This document shows positions 9,720-20,743 of a DNA stretch of 64,000 nt, piece after piece (within the stretch, counting starts at the first letter, position 1; every line of letters begins with the position of its first letter). The DNA lies in contig NZ_JAAHGO010000003.1 in NCBI RefSeq assembly GCF_010672455.1, forward strand, positions 273,495 through 337,494. Direction: 5' to 3'. Source of the stretch: Okeania sp. SIO2C9 (GTDB lineage Bacteria > Cyanobacteriota > Cyanobacteriia > Cyanobacteriales > Microcoleaceae). A program made the translations under genes and the position numbers. Below the pieces are notes generated by a model that was given only the letters and a program-made list of their open reading frames with translations, was not told the DNA's origin and searched no databases.

Positions 9720-11363
9720 ATGTTTAAATTTTCCGTCAAACAAATCACCGAAAAATTCAGGTATAAAGCTTCTCAATTAATGGAGAAAAAAGCGGTCGAG
9801 GGATGGCGAGGTATCCTTGCCATATCCAATCGACCAAGAGAAGAAAAAAAATCTTTTTATCCAATCCCCTTATTTATAAGAAGAAGTAACTCTAAATTAT
9901 TAATTCTTAATTATAAATTCTTGAAAATTACTTTTATTGTAGTATTTCTCAATCCATTAATAGTACTTAGTCAGGAAACTGCTACAACAAAAATTTGTCC
10001 GGCTGAATTAAGTAATCGGATTGATGCTGTAATTAACCGCCCAATTTTTAATCGTTCTCGGTGGGGAATTTTAGTCGAAACTTTATCGGAAAAAACTACA
10101 GTTTATAACCGCGATGCTAAATATTATTTCATTTCTGCTTCTACGGCTAAACTGTTAACAACTGCAGCAGTATTACAAAAACTTCGCCCTCAATTTAGAA
10201 TTAGAACTTCAATTTATGGTGATGGGAATGGCAATATATATATTGTGGGTAGAGGCGACCCTAGTTTAACAGAAACTCAACTGCAAAGTTTGGCTAAACA
10301 ATTGAAAGAACAAGGGATAGAAACTATTAATCAATTAATTGCTGACGATAGTTATTTTGAAGGAACAGGAGTTAATCCTAATTGGGAATGGGAAGATGTT
10401 CAGGCTGGTTATGGCGCACCAATCAATAGTTTAATTCTGAATCAAAATGCTATAGATTTGGTTTTGTCGCCTCAAAGTTTAGGTCAGCCTTTACAAGTTA
10501 CTTTTGTTAATTCTGTTGAAGGTCAAAAATGGCAGATTGAAAATAATTCGGTGACTGTAGGAAAGAATGAAAAAGAATTTTTAGAAGTAGGAAGAGATTT
10601 TATTCAGCCAATAATTAGAATATCTGGGCAATTACGAGTTGGTTCGGCATCGGAACCTGTTTATGTGGCTGTTGTGGAACCTGTGGATAATTTTTTAAAT
10701 AAATTTAGTGAAGTTTTAGCAACAACAGGAATTCAGGTTTCTCAAATAGTAAAAAAATCACAGATTGCTTCTAATATTAATTTGACTGAATTAGCTTTTG
10801 TGGAGTCTCCAACATTGGCGGAATTAGTGGAGGAAGTTAATAGAAAGAGTAATAATGTTTATGCAGAATCTTTGTTACGGCAAATGGGAGTTAGGAGTAG
10901 ATTAATTCCTAGGAAAAAATCTAATAATCAGACTTTAGCAAAAAGTTTGGAGGAGGTAAAAGTAATTTTAACTAGGTTAGGAGTTACTCCCAATAGTTTT
11001 GTATTAAATGATGGCTCTGGTTTGTCTCGTCATAATTTAGTTAGTCCGGAAGCTTTGGTGCAAACTCTCAGAATAATGGCTAATTCTCCTTGGGCAAATA
11101 TTTATAGAAATTCTTTACCTGTAGCTGGTGTAAGTGGTACGTTGAGTAGACGTTTTAGAAATAGTTTTGCCGAGGGAAATGTACAAGCAAAAACAGGAAC
11201 AATTAGTGGAGTTTCTGGTTTAGCAGGATATATTCAACCTGCTAATTTTGAGCCTTTAGTATTTAGTATTATTGTCAATCAGTCTGACTTAGAAACAAAA
11301 AATTTGAGAAGTGCTATTGATGAAATAGTTTTGTTATTAACTCAATTAAATAGTTGTGGTTAA
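9720..11363 (+). CDS. dacB: D-Ala-D-Ala carboxypeptidase/endopeptidase (PBP4 type, peptidase S13)
   Basis: Periplasmic low-molecular-mass penicillin-binding protein that trims peptidoglycan peptides. Active-site motifs are in order: S-T-A-K (ISASTAKLLTTAAVLQ), S-N-N (NRKSNNVYAESLLRQMG) and K-T-G (VQAKTGTISGVSGLAGYI). The S13-type insert lies between the first two. A normal signal peptide (LKITFIVVFLNPLIVLSQE) begins only at codon 68. The first 67 codons include an inverted family A element (about 9780-9885). The functional start may therefore be a TTG at 9921, or the original start was displaced by the insertion. Spacer repeats lie on both sides; no operon. Confidence 0.87.
   Translation: MFKFSVKQITEKFRYKASQLMEKKAVEGWRGILAISNRPREEKKSFYPIPLFIRRSNSKLLILNYKFLKITFIVVFLNPLIVLSQETATTKICPAELSNRIDAVINRPIFNRSRWGILVETLSEKTTVYNRDAKYYFISASTAKLLTTAAVLQKLRPQFRIRTSIYGDGNGNIYIVGRGDPSLTETQLQSLAKQLKEQGIETINQLIADDSYFEGTGVNPNWEWEDVQAGYGAPINSLILNQNAIDLVLSPQSLGQPLQVTFVNSVEGQKWQIENNSVTVGKNEKEFLEVGRDFIQPIIRISGQLRVGSASEPVYVAVVEPVDNFLNKFSEVLATTGIQVSQIVKKSQIASNINLTELAFVESPTLAELVEEVNRKSNNVYAESLLRQMGVRSRLIPRKKSNNQTLAKSLEEVKVILTRLGVTPNSFVLNDGSGLSRHNLVSPEALVQTLRIMANSPWANIYRNSLPVAGVSGTLSRRFRNSFAEGNVQAKTGTISGVSGLAGYIQPANFEPLVFSIIVNQSDLETKNLRSAIDEIVLLLTQLNSCG
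9780..9885. repeat. Inverted family A hairpin element in the 5' coding region of dacB
   Basis: It contains agcggtcgagggatggcgagg ... cttgccatatccaatcgacc, the same imperfect hairpin as at 8715-8760 but inverted. It is translated in frame as part of an atypical N-terminal extension ahead of the signal peptide. Confidence 0.7.
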
Positions 11364-11386
11364 AAGAAGTACAAAAATAGAAGTAA

Positions 11387-11545
11387 TATCATGTCCGGTA
11401 GCATCGGTATTGTATAGTAAAGGTAGGCAACAGCTCATCTGGCAACAGCTCATCTGGCCGGAATACTTAAGAGCAAGAAAAAAACTTAAATTTCCTGTAG
11501 ATATTCACCCTTGGGTTTACACAAACGATACCAGCGGACATGATA
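11387..11545. mobile_element. MITE family 1 copy, TSD TAA
   Basis: The ends TATCATGTCCGG and CGGACATGATA are flanked by TAA on both sides (11384-11386 and 11546-11548). It sits about 20 bp after the dacB stop. The interior (ggcaacagctcatctgg repeated, aaacttaaatttcctgtaga) is the reverse complement of the interior of the copy at 13282, so these two are recent siblings. Confidence 0.88.
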
Positions 11546-11554
11546 TAAGTTCAT

Positions 11555-11690
11555 TAATTGATAATTGATAATTACCTCTGGTTAAAATCGAGAGGATTAA
11601 ATATAAGGAAATATTATTTCTTTTTTTCCCCCTTAATACCAAGGGTGAAAAAAGAATACTTAATTTAAGTGACACTTCAATTATTAAGTA
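11555..11690. repeat. Partial family A element plus a TACCAAG end
   Basis: The left part of family A (attgataattacctctggtt ... gaggattaaatataagga) is followed by ttaatACCAAGGGTGAAAAAAGAATAC, a single end of the family 5 (TACCA) elements. No gene. Confidence 0.6.
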
Positions 11691-11911
11691 GGGCTTGCTG
11701 ATTAATTATCAAAGTATTGATAAGTAAAGGCTAAAGCCTTTTTGAGGTCGAAAAAAGTGCCTGGTTTTCAGCTTTTTATGGTCATGCATGGAGCGTATTT
11801 TAGGCAAAAGTTGGGCAGAGAAATCATTCTTACAGTTCTTACTCCTACCTACTCTAAATTCCCCTAACTCCTGTCTCCTAGCCCCAGCAAAAATACTTTT
11901 TCAGCAAACCC
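11691..11911. mobile_element. MITE family 2 copy (TIR GGGCTTGCTGA / TCAGCAAACCC), TSD TAAGTA
   Basis: The 221-bp element starts GGGCTTGCTGATTAA and ends TTTCAGCAAACCC. The hexamer TAAGTA is present directly on both sides (11685-11690 and 11912-11917). The interior includes a ctgtctccta-type tract. Non-coding. Same family as 19036, 44581, 44970, 52872 and 58820. Confidence 0.88.
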
Positions 11912-12501
11912 TAAGTAATTAACACAGATTGAATAATTTTTTTGATAATTAGCACCCCAGTTATTGTTAATTATTCTTATTTTTACCGAAAAATTCTGGG
12001 TATGCGCCTCCCCTTTTAAGGGGATAAAAAAAGATAATATTTCAGATTTCAAGCCTCTTGCTTTTCTAGGTCATGCTGCGCAAACAGCTACAAGTACTGA
12101 TAACTGATAACTGATAACTGATAACTGAAATGACCTCTCCCCTACTCCCCCGCAATGCGAATCAGATTTATTTGTTTCCCATTAATTAGGGTTTGCTCAA
12201 TAAAGCTAAAAGTCAGGATAGCTAAGCTAATAGAGCTTTTTATACTCAGTTTATCTCCAATTTTATGGCTCTTATTTGTCTCAAAATACTGAAATTTTCT
12301 GCTGAAATTCAAGAAAATTTCTTCACATAAAATGGCCGAAACCGTTGCCTGTTCCCCCACAAATTGACCCGTCCCCGTGTCTCCGCGTCCCCGTGTCCTA
12401 CCCCCACCAACCAATTTTTTCAGCAGAACCTATCCCCCACTCCCCTACTCAACAAAATGTAGAAAAATTTTTGAGAAATGGTATTAAATATTTAGGAGCG
12501 A
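11912..12501. other. Spacer with inverted family A-like sequence and a degenerate family 2 element
   Basis: 11960-12135 contains ccgaaaaattctgggtatgc, gcctccccttttaaggggat and a ctgataa heptamer run, i.e. an inverted relative of family A. From about 12189 (GGGTTTGCTCAATAAAG) to 12432 there is a decayed family 2 copy with a poorly conserved right end (tttcagcagaaccta). No gene is supported; the 90-codon minus-strand frame here lies within repeats. Confidence 0.6.
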
Positions 12502-13524
12502 TTATAACTTAGAAGAACCAGACGGACATCTATCAACAGATTCAAAATCATCTAGTGCTGTTGACGAAGGTTTGTCAGTTGCACAAATCATTGCTTGGGT
12601 ACGGCTATCTTTAAGGTAGACTATGCCAGAATAACTTTTTAATTGTCCATCTTTGGCATTAGCAGTAGATATGACATAAGGACCAGAATTGATTCTGCTA
12701 ATATCGTATGAATAATTTGCAGTTTCTAACTGGATACCTAATCCTAAATCAGAGATGTTATCTGAAAATTCACCGTTTTGTGCATAATAAGCTTGTTGCC
12801 CTTTATTGATTGCACTAATATACATTCTTGCCTCTGATTGTTTGGCTTTAATTGCCTCATTTAGAAACAAGGGTAAAGCGATGAGACTTAACACAAAAAT
12901 TAACCCAATAAAACCAACGAAAATCCCAGCAATAATTCCACCTGCTTTTGATCGTTGCCTCTGATAAACTACAGTACCTGCTATCATGTCATGGAGAGCT
13001 TGCTTTTTCTTCGTAAATGCTGCCATGATATAACCAATCATCAGAAGTATAAAGGAAAGCCACTTGGCAAAATATCTAGCAGTTGCTCTACCAAAGGTCA
13101 GGCTGTTATCATTTTTATCGGTGACAACTAACCCTATTGCCATTTTGCCTAGAGTTGCTTGTTTCGCAGAACTTTCCATAATGGCATAGTATAGCCAATT
13201 CCAAATAATACCCAGGAAAAAAACCAGGACGCTGGCATCTTCGCTAGTGCCACCAGCAAGTCCGTAGAAAACTACTAATAATATCATGTCCGAAGGCAAT
13301 CGTTTGTGTAAAAGTTAGCGTGGATATCTACAGGAAATTTAAGTTTTTTTCTTGCCTTCCGGAGCTGTTGCCTTCCGGAGCTGTTGCCTATTTACTATAC
13401 AAGACCGATGCTACCGGACATGATATAAACCACCAAGAAGACTGCCACCGATATATAGAATAACTCCATCTATGAAAGCCGCTGCAAATCTATTCCAGAA
13501 ACTAGCATATTCTGTTATTGACAT
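12502..13524 (-). pseudogene. RDD-domain/type IV pilin-like fusion gene interrupted by a MITE
   Basis: The gene starts at ATG 13524 behind a strong AGGAGG ribosome binding site and encodes MSITEYASFWNRFAAAFIDG, then VILYIGGSLLGGL. There a 144-bp family 1 element interrupts it and brings a stop. The rest (13281-12502) continues LLVVFYGLAGGTSEDAS, the remaining RDD membrane helices (KMAIGL, GRATARYFAKWLSF), another helix, and an extracytoplasmic pilin G/H-like tail (AINKGQQAYYAQNGEFSDNI). Removing the element and one TAA copy restores the frame exactly. A downstream ATG supplied by the element end (gacATGata, in frame) could express a protein lacking the first RDD helix. Confidence 0.85.
13282..13425. 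mobile_element. MITE family 1 copy inserted in the RDD gene, TSD TAA
   Basis: Ends TATCATGTCCG and CGGACATGATA; TAA is duplicated at 13279-13281 and 13426-13428. The interior resembles the copy at 11387 in inverted orientation, including gttgccttccggagct twice. In-silico excision restores the open reading frame, which proves the boundaries and the 3-bp duplication for this copy. Confidence 0.95.
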
Positions 13525-13664
13525 TTTTTGCCTCCTAATTTTTTTCGATTACTATAGCGCTACGCTTTTTTTCTACTGCTATAAATTATGTTGTATAAGT
13601 TTATCGATCTAATTTACCAATCAAATTGAGAACTTATTGGTAATGATAATTTTTATAGGACTTA

Positions 13665-13770
13665 TATTATGTCCGGATAATAGCGTGATCAAAAAACTTT
13701 ATCCCTTCTAATCTTTTCTTCCCTTCTGCCTTCCTTCCTCCAAAGTGTAAGTATTCCACCGGACATGATA
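13665..13770. mobile_element. MITE family 1 copy, TSD TTA
   Basis: Left end TATTATGTCCGG (one change), right end CCGGACATGATA, flanked by TTA (13662-13664 and 13771-13773). At 106 bp it is the shortest copy. The left interior ataatagcgtgatcaaaaaac is shared with the copy at 13946. Confidence 0.85.
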
Positions 13771-13945
13771 TTACGCATGAGGTAGGAAAAATGAGGATTT
13801 GAGATGGCTTTCCTGTGGGTCGCTTCGGACGAAAATAGGTTGTACTGCGTAATACCAAATTCAAAAAAGGTCGCTACAGTATTAATCTCAAAACTCCTAC
13901 CAACAGAATAAAGCACTGTAACAGTATTTTTTGAAAATGGTCTAA

Positions 13946-14067
13946 TATCATGTCCGGATAATAGCGTGATCAAAAAACCTTCTCCCTTTGAACCAATATT
14001 CCCTTCTGTCCTCAGCATAGCTGCCTTCTGCCTTCCTTCCAGCAAAGTCTAATAACCGGAAATGATA
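13946..14067. mobile_element. MITE family 1 copy, TSD TAA
   Basis: Left end TATCATGTCCGG, right end CCGGAAATGATA (one change), flanked by TAA (13943-13945 and 14068-14070). It shares the left half of its interior with the copy at 13665. Confidence 0.85.
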
Positions 14068-14401
14068 TAAGTACTATTTTAGCTAAAATGAACAATCTAG
14101 AGAATATTTTGCAGCGTTGCTGGATTGAAGTATGAATGTGCGATTGTTTTGTTCTGGTCAAGCCCCCTAAACCCCCCCCAATATGGGGGACTTTGAGAGT
14201 TTTATTTCCCCAATTTAGGGGGCTAGGGGGGCAAAATCATACCCAGAATCAGCAACGCCTATTTTGCATATCTATGAAATATCAAAACCACTATTTGATG
14301 ATATCTAGGTCCAGTTTCCTCATCAGATAAATTGACCAAAATTGCCCTGTTCTGATACGATCTATTAATATTGTAATCATCTTATTTTAGAGGTTATTAA
14401 A
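14068..14401. other. Spacer upstream of the molybdenum hydroxylase cluster
   Basis: 14157-14240 is an imperfect inverted repeat (agccccctaaacccccccaa against tttagggggctaggggggca) and could form a hairpin; this is a common dispersed sequence in cyanobacteria. The cluster promoter should lie in 14245-14395, but I could not assign -35/-10 boxes. GAGGTT at 14389 and AGGAG just after the first ATG are weak ribosome binding candidates. Confidence 0.5.
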
Positions 14402-14882
14402 ATGTTAGGAGAAGAAAAAATAGCACTAACATTAAAAATTAATGGAGTGCCACATCAGCTAAATATAGAACCTCGTGTGACATTATTAGATGCACTGCGA
14501 GAATATTTAGGTTTAACAGGAACAAAAAAAGGATGCGATCGCGGAGAATGTGGAGCTTGCACGGTATTAGTCGATGGAAAACGAATTAATGCTTGTATGA
14601 CTCTGGCAGTAATGCAAATGGGAAAGTCAATTATTACTATTGAGGGTTTAGCAGAAGAAAATGGACAACTACACCCAGTGCAAACAGCTTTCATTGAGCA
14701 TGATGCTTTTCAATGTGGTTATTGCACTCCCGGTCAAATAGTTTCCGCAGTAGGTTTACTAGCAGAAACACAACCAAAGTCAGATCGAGAAATTCGGGAA
14801 GGTATGAGTGGCAACCTCTGTCGTTGTGGTGCTTATCATCATATCGTTGCAGCAGTTCGTGAAGTAGTGGAGAAAACAGAAA

Positions 14883-14896
<14 letters not shown>
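14402..14896 (+). CDS. paoA: Molybdenum hydroxylase 2Fe-2S subunit (PaoA/YagT-like)
   Basis: A 164-residue small subunit of a xanthine oxidase-family aldehyde oxidoreductase. The plant-type [2Fe-2S] cluster ligands are visible as Cys45, Cys50, Cys53 and Cys65 (GCDRGECGACTVLVDG...NAC). The second, helical-domain cluster uses Cys105, Cys108, Cys140 and Cys142 (FQCGYCTPG...NLCRCG). It passes electrons between the Moco subunit and FAD. It lacks the Tat leader of E. coli PaoA, so the complex is probably cytoplasmic. It overlaps the next gene by 14 bp (translational coupling). The order small-FAD-Moco matches paoABC/yagTSR. Substrate (aromatic or other aldehydes, purines) is not determined by sequence. 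Confidence 0.88.
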
Positions 14897-16440
<1,544 letters not shown>

Positions 16441-16448
16441 CACCAAAC

Positions 16449-18656
16449 ATGAATAAAGTTATCGGAAAACCCATCAACCGTGTAGACGGAAAACTTAAAG
16501 TTACAGGTGGCGCACGTTATACCGCTGATATGCCAGTTGAAAATTTGACTTACGGCGTATTAATAGAAAGCACCATTGCTAAAGGCAAAATTACCAAGCT
16601 CGAAACTACCGCAGCAGAAACCGCCCCCGGAGTATTGGCAGTCATTACCCACCGCAACGTTCCCAAATTTAATCAAATTACCTTTTTTCCTGGCGGACAA
16701 AGTCTCCCCATTCTCCAGGATGAGAATATCTATTATCAAGGACAGCACATTGGGATAGTAGTGGCAAAAACTTTAGAGCAAGCTCAATATGCAGCTACCT
16801 TAGTTAAAGTTGAATATCAAACCGAACAACCAACAATAGATATAGATGAAGCACTCCAACAAGGATACGATCCAGAAAGAATTTTTCTGGGGATGTTACC
16901 CGCTCACTCACTCCGGGGCGATATTACCTCCGGGCATTCCCAAGCAGAGATATTAGTCGAAAAAACCTACAGCACTCCGATGGAAAACCATAACCCCATC
17001 GAACCCTCAGCAACTACCGCAGTTTGGGAAGACGACCGCCTCACTCTCTACGAAACAACTCAAGGAGTTTGTTCTGCACAAGAAGCGATGGCTAAAGTTT
17101 TCGACATTCCCCCAGAAAACATCCGAGTCATTTCTGAATTTCTCGGCGGTGGGTTTGGTTGTAAAGCATTTGTTTGGTCTCACGCTATTCTGGCTACTCT
17201 GGCGGCGCGTTATGTGAAGCACCCAGTTAAACTCGTACTTACCCGCGCTCAAATGTATACCTCTGTCGGATATCGCGCCCCCACCCGCCAACATCTGACC
17301 CTCGGCGCAACTAAAGACGGTAAACTTAGACTCATCAAACACATCGGCGAAACTATAACGTCACCCTTTGACGAATTTACCGAACCCGTAGCAATGGCAA
17401 CAAATATGATGTATAGCTGCCCCAACGTTGATACCAACTATCGCCTTGGCCGTATCAATGCTGGCACTCCCACTTTTATGCGGGCACCAGGGGAAGCACC
17501 GGGAATGTTTGCCTTAGAGTCAGCAATGGATGAACTTAGTTACGCTCTAGAGTTAGACCCCATCGAACTCCGAGTCCGCAACCATGCAGATGTAGACCCT
17601 GCTACCGGGCATCCATGGTCCAGTAAATCTCTCAAAGAATGTTATCAGCGAGGAGCAGAAATATTTGGCTGGAAACACCGCAACCCCAAACCAGGGTCTA
17701 TGAGTGACGGCGAAAGTCTAATTGGTTGGGGCATGGCCAGTGCTACTTTTCCTGCTAACAGTTTTCCTGCTACTGCTAAAGTAACTATATATAATAGTGG
17801 GGAAATATTGGTCGAAAGTGCTACACACGACTTAGGTACAGGAACTTATACTGTGATGACACAGGTTACTGCCGAAGTTTTAGGCGTATCTGTGGAGAAG
17901 GTAGAATTTAAACTTGGCGACACTAAATTATCCAAAGCGCCACTTACCGGAAATTCTACTACAGCTAGTAGTGTGGGTACGGCAGTACAAGCAGCAGCAA
18001 TGAAAGCTAGGAGTAAAGTGGTAGAGATGGCAATTTCTGATTCTGACTCACCCCTTTATCAGGCAAAACCGGAGGAGGTAATTTTTGAGTCTGGGAAATT
18101 ATTGTTGAAAAATAATCCTGTGGTCGGGGAAAGTTATCAGGAAATTCTCACTCGTCATAGTTTAGAAAATATTGAAGCGGTTGGTGATAATGTATCGAAA
18201 CAGCAACAGCAGGAATATGCCAAATATTCTTTTGGAGCAACTTTTGTGGAGGTGCGAGTAGACCGTTTGTTGGGAGAAGTACGAGTGACACGGTGTGTTG
18301 GTGTTTATGGTGCTGGACGCATTCTCAATGCTAAGACTGCCCGCAGTCAAATGATTGGCGGTATTACTTGGGGTATTGGTATGGCGTTGATGGAGCATAC
18401 GGTAATGTCTCCCCACTATGGACGTATTCTGAATCATAATCTTTCAGATTATTTGATTCCTGTCCAGCTAGATGTGCCTGATATTCAGGTGCAGTTTGTG
18501 GAGGAGGAAGACCCCTATGTTAATGCTCTGGGAACTAAGGGTATTGGGGAACTTTCTATCGTGGGAGTTGCAGCAGCGATCGCTAATGCTGTTTATCATG
18601 CCACAGGTAAGCGTATTCGAGATTTACCTATTACTCCAGATAAGTTATTAGAATAG
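16449..18656 (+). CDS. paoC: Molybdenum hydroxylase large (molybdopterin-binding) subunit (PaoC/YagR-like)
   Basis: A 735-residue catalytic subunit of the xanthine oxidase family, close to the length of E. coli PaoC. The N-terminal part is VIGKPINRVDGKLKVTGGARYTAD. The Moco-binding glycine motif GGGFGCKAF lies near residue 235 and APGEAPG near residue 350. The C-terminal catalytic base is Glu701 in GTKGIGELSIVGVAAAIANA, followed by the conserved YHATGKRIRDLPITPDKLL. It hydroxylates aldehydes or heterocycles at the Mo centre with water-derived oxygen. GC content is visibly higher than in the neighbours. The nearby mocA-like gene suggests a cytosine-dinucleotide form of the cofactor. Confidence 0.9.
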   Translation: MNKVIGKPINRVDGKLKVTGGARYTADMPVENLTYGVLIESTIAKGKITKLETTAAETAPGVLAVITHRNVPKFNQITFFPGGQSLPILQDENIYYQGQHIGIVVAKTLEQAQYAATLVKVEYQTEQPTIDIDEALQQGYDPERIFLGMLPAHSLRGDITSGHSQAEILVEKTYSTPMENHNPIEPSATTAVWEDDRLTLYETTQGVCSAQEAMAKVFDIPPENIRVISEFLGGGFGCKAFVWSHAILATLAARYVKHPVKLVLTRAQMYTSVGYRAPTRQHLTLGATKDGKLRLIKHIGETITSPFDEFTEPVAMATNMMYSCPNVDTNYRLGRINAGTPTFMRAPGEAPGMFALESAMDELSYALELDPIELRVRNHADVDPATGHPWSSKSLKECYQRGAEIFGWKHRNPKPGSMSDGESLIGWGMASATFPANSFPATAKVTIYNSGEILVESATHDLGTGTYTVMTQVTAEVLGVSVEKVEFKLGDTKLSKAPLTGNSTTASSVGTAVQAAAMKARSKVVEMAISDSDSPLYQAKPEEVIFESGKLLLKNNPVVGESYQEILTRHSLENIEAVGDNVSKQQQQEYAKYSFGATFVEVRVDRLLGEVRVTRCVGVYGAGRILNAKTARSQMIGGITWGIGMALMEHTVMSPHYGRILNHNLSDYLIPVQLDVPDIQVQFVEEEDPYVNALGTKGIGELSIVGVAAAIANAVYHATGKRIRDLPITPDKLLE

Positions 18657-19035
18657 GGTTGAAGGGAGGAGTCAGGAGTCAGTAGGGGGGAATGGCATTC
18701 GCTCGTACAGGAGTCAGGAGGGAAAAATAAGGAAGAAGTGGTAGTGCATTGCATTATTTTTTTACGAGGTACAGCAGTGGGAGCATCTTGCTCCCGTGCC
18801 AAGCATCCCTTGTTCCTTGTATACCATTACTATGCAGGACTACCAGACAGGGAAATATTTTTCTCACTGTTCTCTGTTACCTACTATAATTTTCACTTGA
18901 AAAACTGAAAGTAAATAAATTATGATACACAAATCATCAACTGCTTTTACTTTTACGGAAAAATTGTGGTTTAAAGCCTCCCCTTAAAAGGAGAGGCTTC
19001 AAGGCGCGAATTATTTAATTATTAATTATTAATTA
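18657..19035. other. Repeat spacer after paoC
   Basis: A gagtcag-type tract (18665-18720), a tttacgaggtacagc stretch, and from about 18940 a partial family A element (tttacggaaaaattgtggtttaaagcctccccttaaaagg, inverted order), then AT-rich heptamers. No gene. Confidence 0.6.
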
Positions 19036-19328
19036 GGGCTTGCTGATTAAATATCAAAGCATTAACTGATATTGGTTGTAGCATTTTTTGGTCTAAAAAA
19101 GTGTCAGTTTTTCGGTAGTAAGAGCTGCATAAAGCTAGGATTTTGGGATGATTATGGCAGAAAAATTAAGGGACAATTTTCCGACTACTTCTTCTATAAT
19201 TCCCATTTATCCTGTCTTCTCCTCCTGGGAGGGGGAGGGGCGAGGGGTGGGTTGTCTCCTGTCTCCTATCTCCTGCCTCCTGTCTCCTGTCTCCTACCCC
19301 TACCAACAGACTTTCCATACGCAAACCC
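19036..19328. mobile_element. MITE family 2 copy, TSD TAATTA
   Basis: Begins GGGCTTGCTGATTAAAT and ends CGCAAACCC; TAATTA is on both sides (19030-19035 and 19329-19334). At 293 bp it is the longest copy, expanded by a ctcctgtctcc heptamer tract. Frames through it are not genes. Confidence 0.85.
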
Positions 19329-19376
19329 TAATTATTAATTGTTGAACTTACTTCCTTTGTTATTTTTGGTGTTTTC

Positions 19377-20033
19377 ATGTTACCAATTATTCCACCTCCG
19401 AAAGGGTTCAGAATATTTTATTTGCCTAACAGCGACCTCCTATTAGTTTACCGTCCAAACGGTATGACATACTTACTTATATTCTCAATTATCTGCTGTT
19501 TTATCTGGATATTATTTTGTTTTTTTATTGCTACATTGCTAATAAGTTCATTTATCCTGACTCAAGATTATGTGATTAGTATTTTAACTTTTCTATTTTT
19601 TTTCATCCCTTTAGTTTTGTATTTTTTTGCTGCTAAAATATTCAATCAAATCTATATAATTCTCTATTTTTTTCTAGGAAAATTAAGTTTTGACTTTAGA
19701 TTCAATTGCTTAATTTTTACCAAAGATATAGGTATTTTAACAAATGAAATACAAGAAATTAAACGGTCAAAAATTCAATATGTACAACAAGTCAAAACCA
19801 GTGGTTTTAAAGGCAATAGATTTGCATCATGGGGCTTATTAATCAAAACAGCAAATCGAGAGTATAATGTTCTTTCCTATCAATCTTATGACAAAACTAA
19901 ATGGCTAGGTAATGTTATTGCTGCGTGGGCTAAAGTTAAGTACCTGCCATTATCGAAGGAGTCAGGAGTCAGGAGTCAGGAGTCAGAATTCAGAATTAAT
20001 CGAAAAAATTATAAAATAGGACGGCAATTTTAA
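19377..20033 (+). CDS. Hypothetical two-helix membrane protein
   Basis: A 218-codon frame starts ATG at 19377 (MLPIIPPPKGFRIFYLPNSD). Two strongly hydrophobic segments (about residues 28-58 and 62-90) are followed by a cytosolic beta-rich domain (residues 100-190). The layout is like small PH-domain-type or DUF membrane proteins of cyanobacteria, but no family is recognised. The last about 25 codons (KESGVRSQESEFRIN...) run into the gagtcag heptamer repeat, as in paoB, so the original end is uncertain. It sits inside the molybdenum enzyme cluster but has no evident functional link. Confidence 0.6.
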   Translation: MLPIIPPPKGFRIFYLPNSDLLLVYRPNGMTYLLIFSIICCFIWILFCFFIATLLISSFILTQDYVISILTFLFFFIPLVLYFFAAKIFNQIYIILYFFLGKLSFDFRFNCLIFTKDIGILTNEIQEIKRSKIQYVQQVKTSGFKGNRFASWGLLIKTANREYNVLSYQSYDKTKWLGNVIAAWAKVKYLPLSKESGVRSQESEFRINRKNYKIGRQF

Positions 20034-20164
20034 TAGTTTAAATTTTTATAGCTGTCCATATAAAATTTATCAAACTGCCAAAATATATAGCATCAGTAAA
20101 AAGAAAAAAGGAAGAAGTTTGATTATTGATATTTGATTGTTTCTCCTGCGGAGTGCTACTTCAT

Positions 20165-20397
20165 TAATGGATAATTGATAATTGATAATTACCTCTTCCT
20201 AAAAGGGAGAGGATTGACAAATAAGGAAAAAATTTATTCTCTTGGTCGATGGTCGGACAGCGCAGGAAACCTGCGCTATCCCACCCTTCGGGAAGCTGCG
20301 AAGATCGACCGCTTCTTTCCCCTTGAAAGGGGAGGCGGAATTAGCCGAATTGTTTAATTATTTAATTATTTAATTATTAATTATTCGGTAAACAACT
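20165..20397. repeat. Family A hairpin element (long copy)
   Basis: Attgataattacctcttcct ... gaggattgac, ttctcttGGTCGAtggtcggacagcg, a hairpin variant (caggaaacctg), gatcgaccgctt, ccccttgaaaggggaggc, then an attattta heptamer run and TTCGGTAA at the end. Confidence 0.8.
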
Positions 20398-20405
20398 GTT
20401 TTATA

Positions 20406-20615
20406 GTAAGCATTCAGCTGTCAGCTATTAGCTATCAGTTATGAATGTTGGGAAAGGCAAAAGGAACTTTTGAAATTGAGAAATAATAAAAAGTTAATGC
20501 CAAAATCTCTTTCCCCAACCTGATAAGTAATTATTAATTGCTGTTTGGGTAGCATTCCAAAGAAATAGCTAACTGCTAATAGCTGTTTGCGCAGCAGTCC
20601 GCAGGAAATGCTTAC
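20406..20615. mobile_element. MITE-like family 4 copy (TIR GTAAGCATTCAGC)
   Basis: Left end GTAAGCATTCAGCTGTCAGC; right end GGAAATGCTTAC. The interior has more inverted tagctatcag/gctaactgct motifs. Other copies are at 23780 and 31527, and a 26-bp collapsed version is at 42159. A target duplication could not be defined consistently. Confidence 0.7.
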
Positions 20616-20743
20616 GTTCCATAAGTCCTAATAGTAATGGTAGTTGCTATACATAAAAGGTCTAAAACTCTTACCAAATAATTGTTAATTATTAATTATT
20701 AATTGTTGAACCCCCTGTTGTCTGTTCCCTAAATTTTTTATTA

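Noticed and set aside
11356..11568. 70-codon frame after dacB
   Set aside because: Runs through a MITE (11387-11545) and has no independent support.
12142..12414. 90-codon minus-strand frame
   Set aside because: Lies in a degenerate family 2 element and a cgtgtcc-type repeat; no protein motif.
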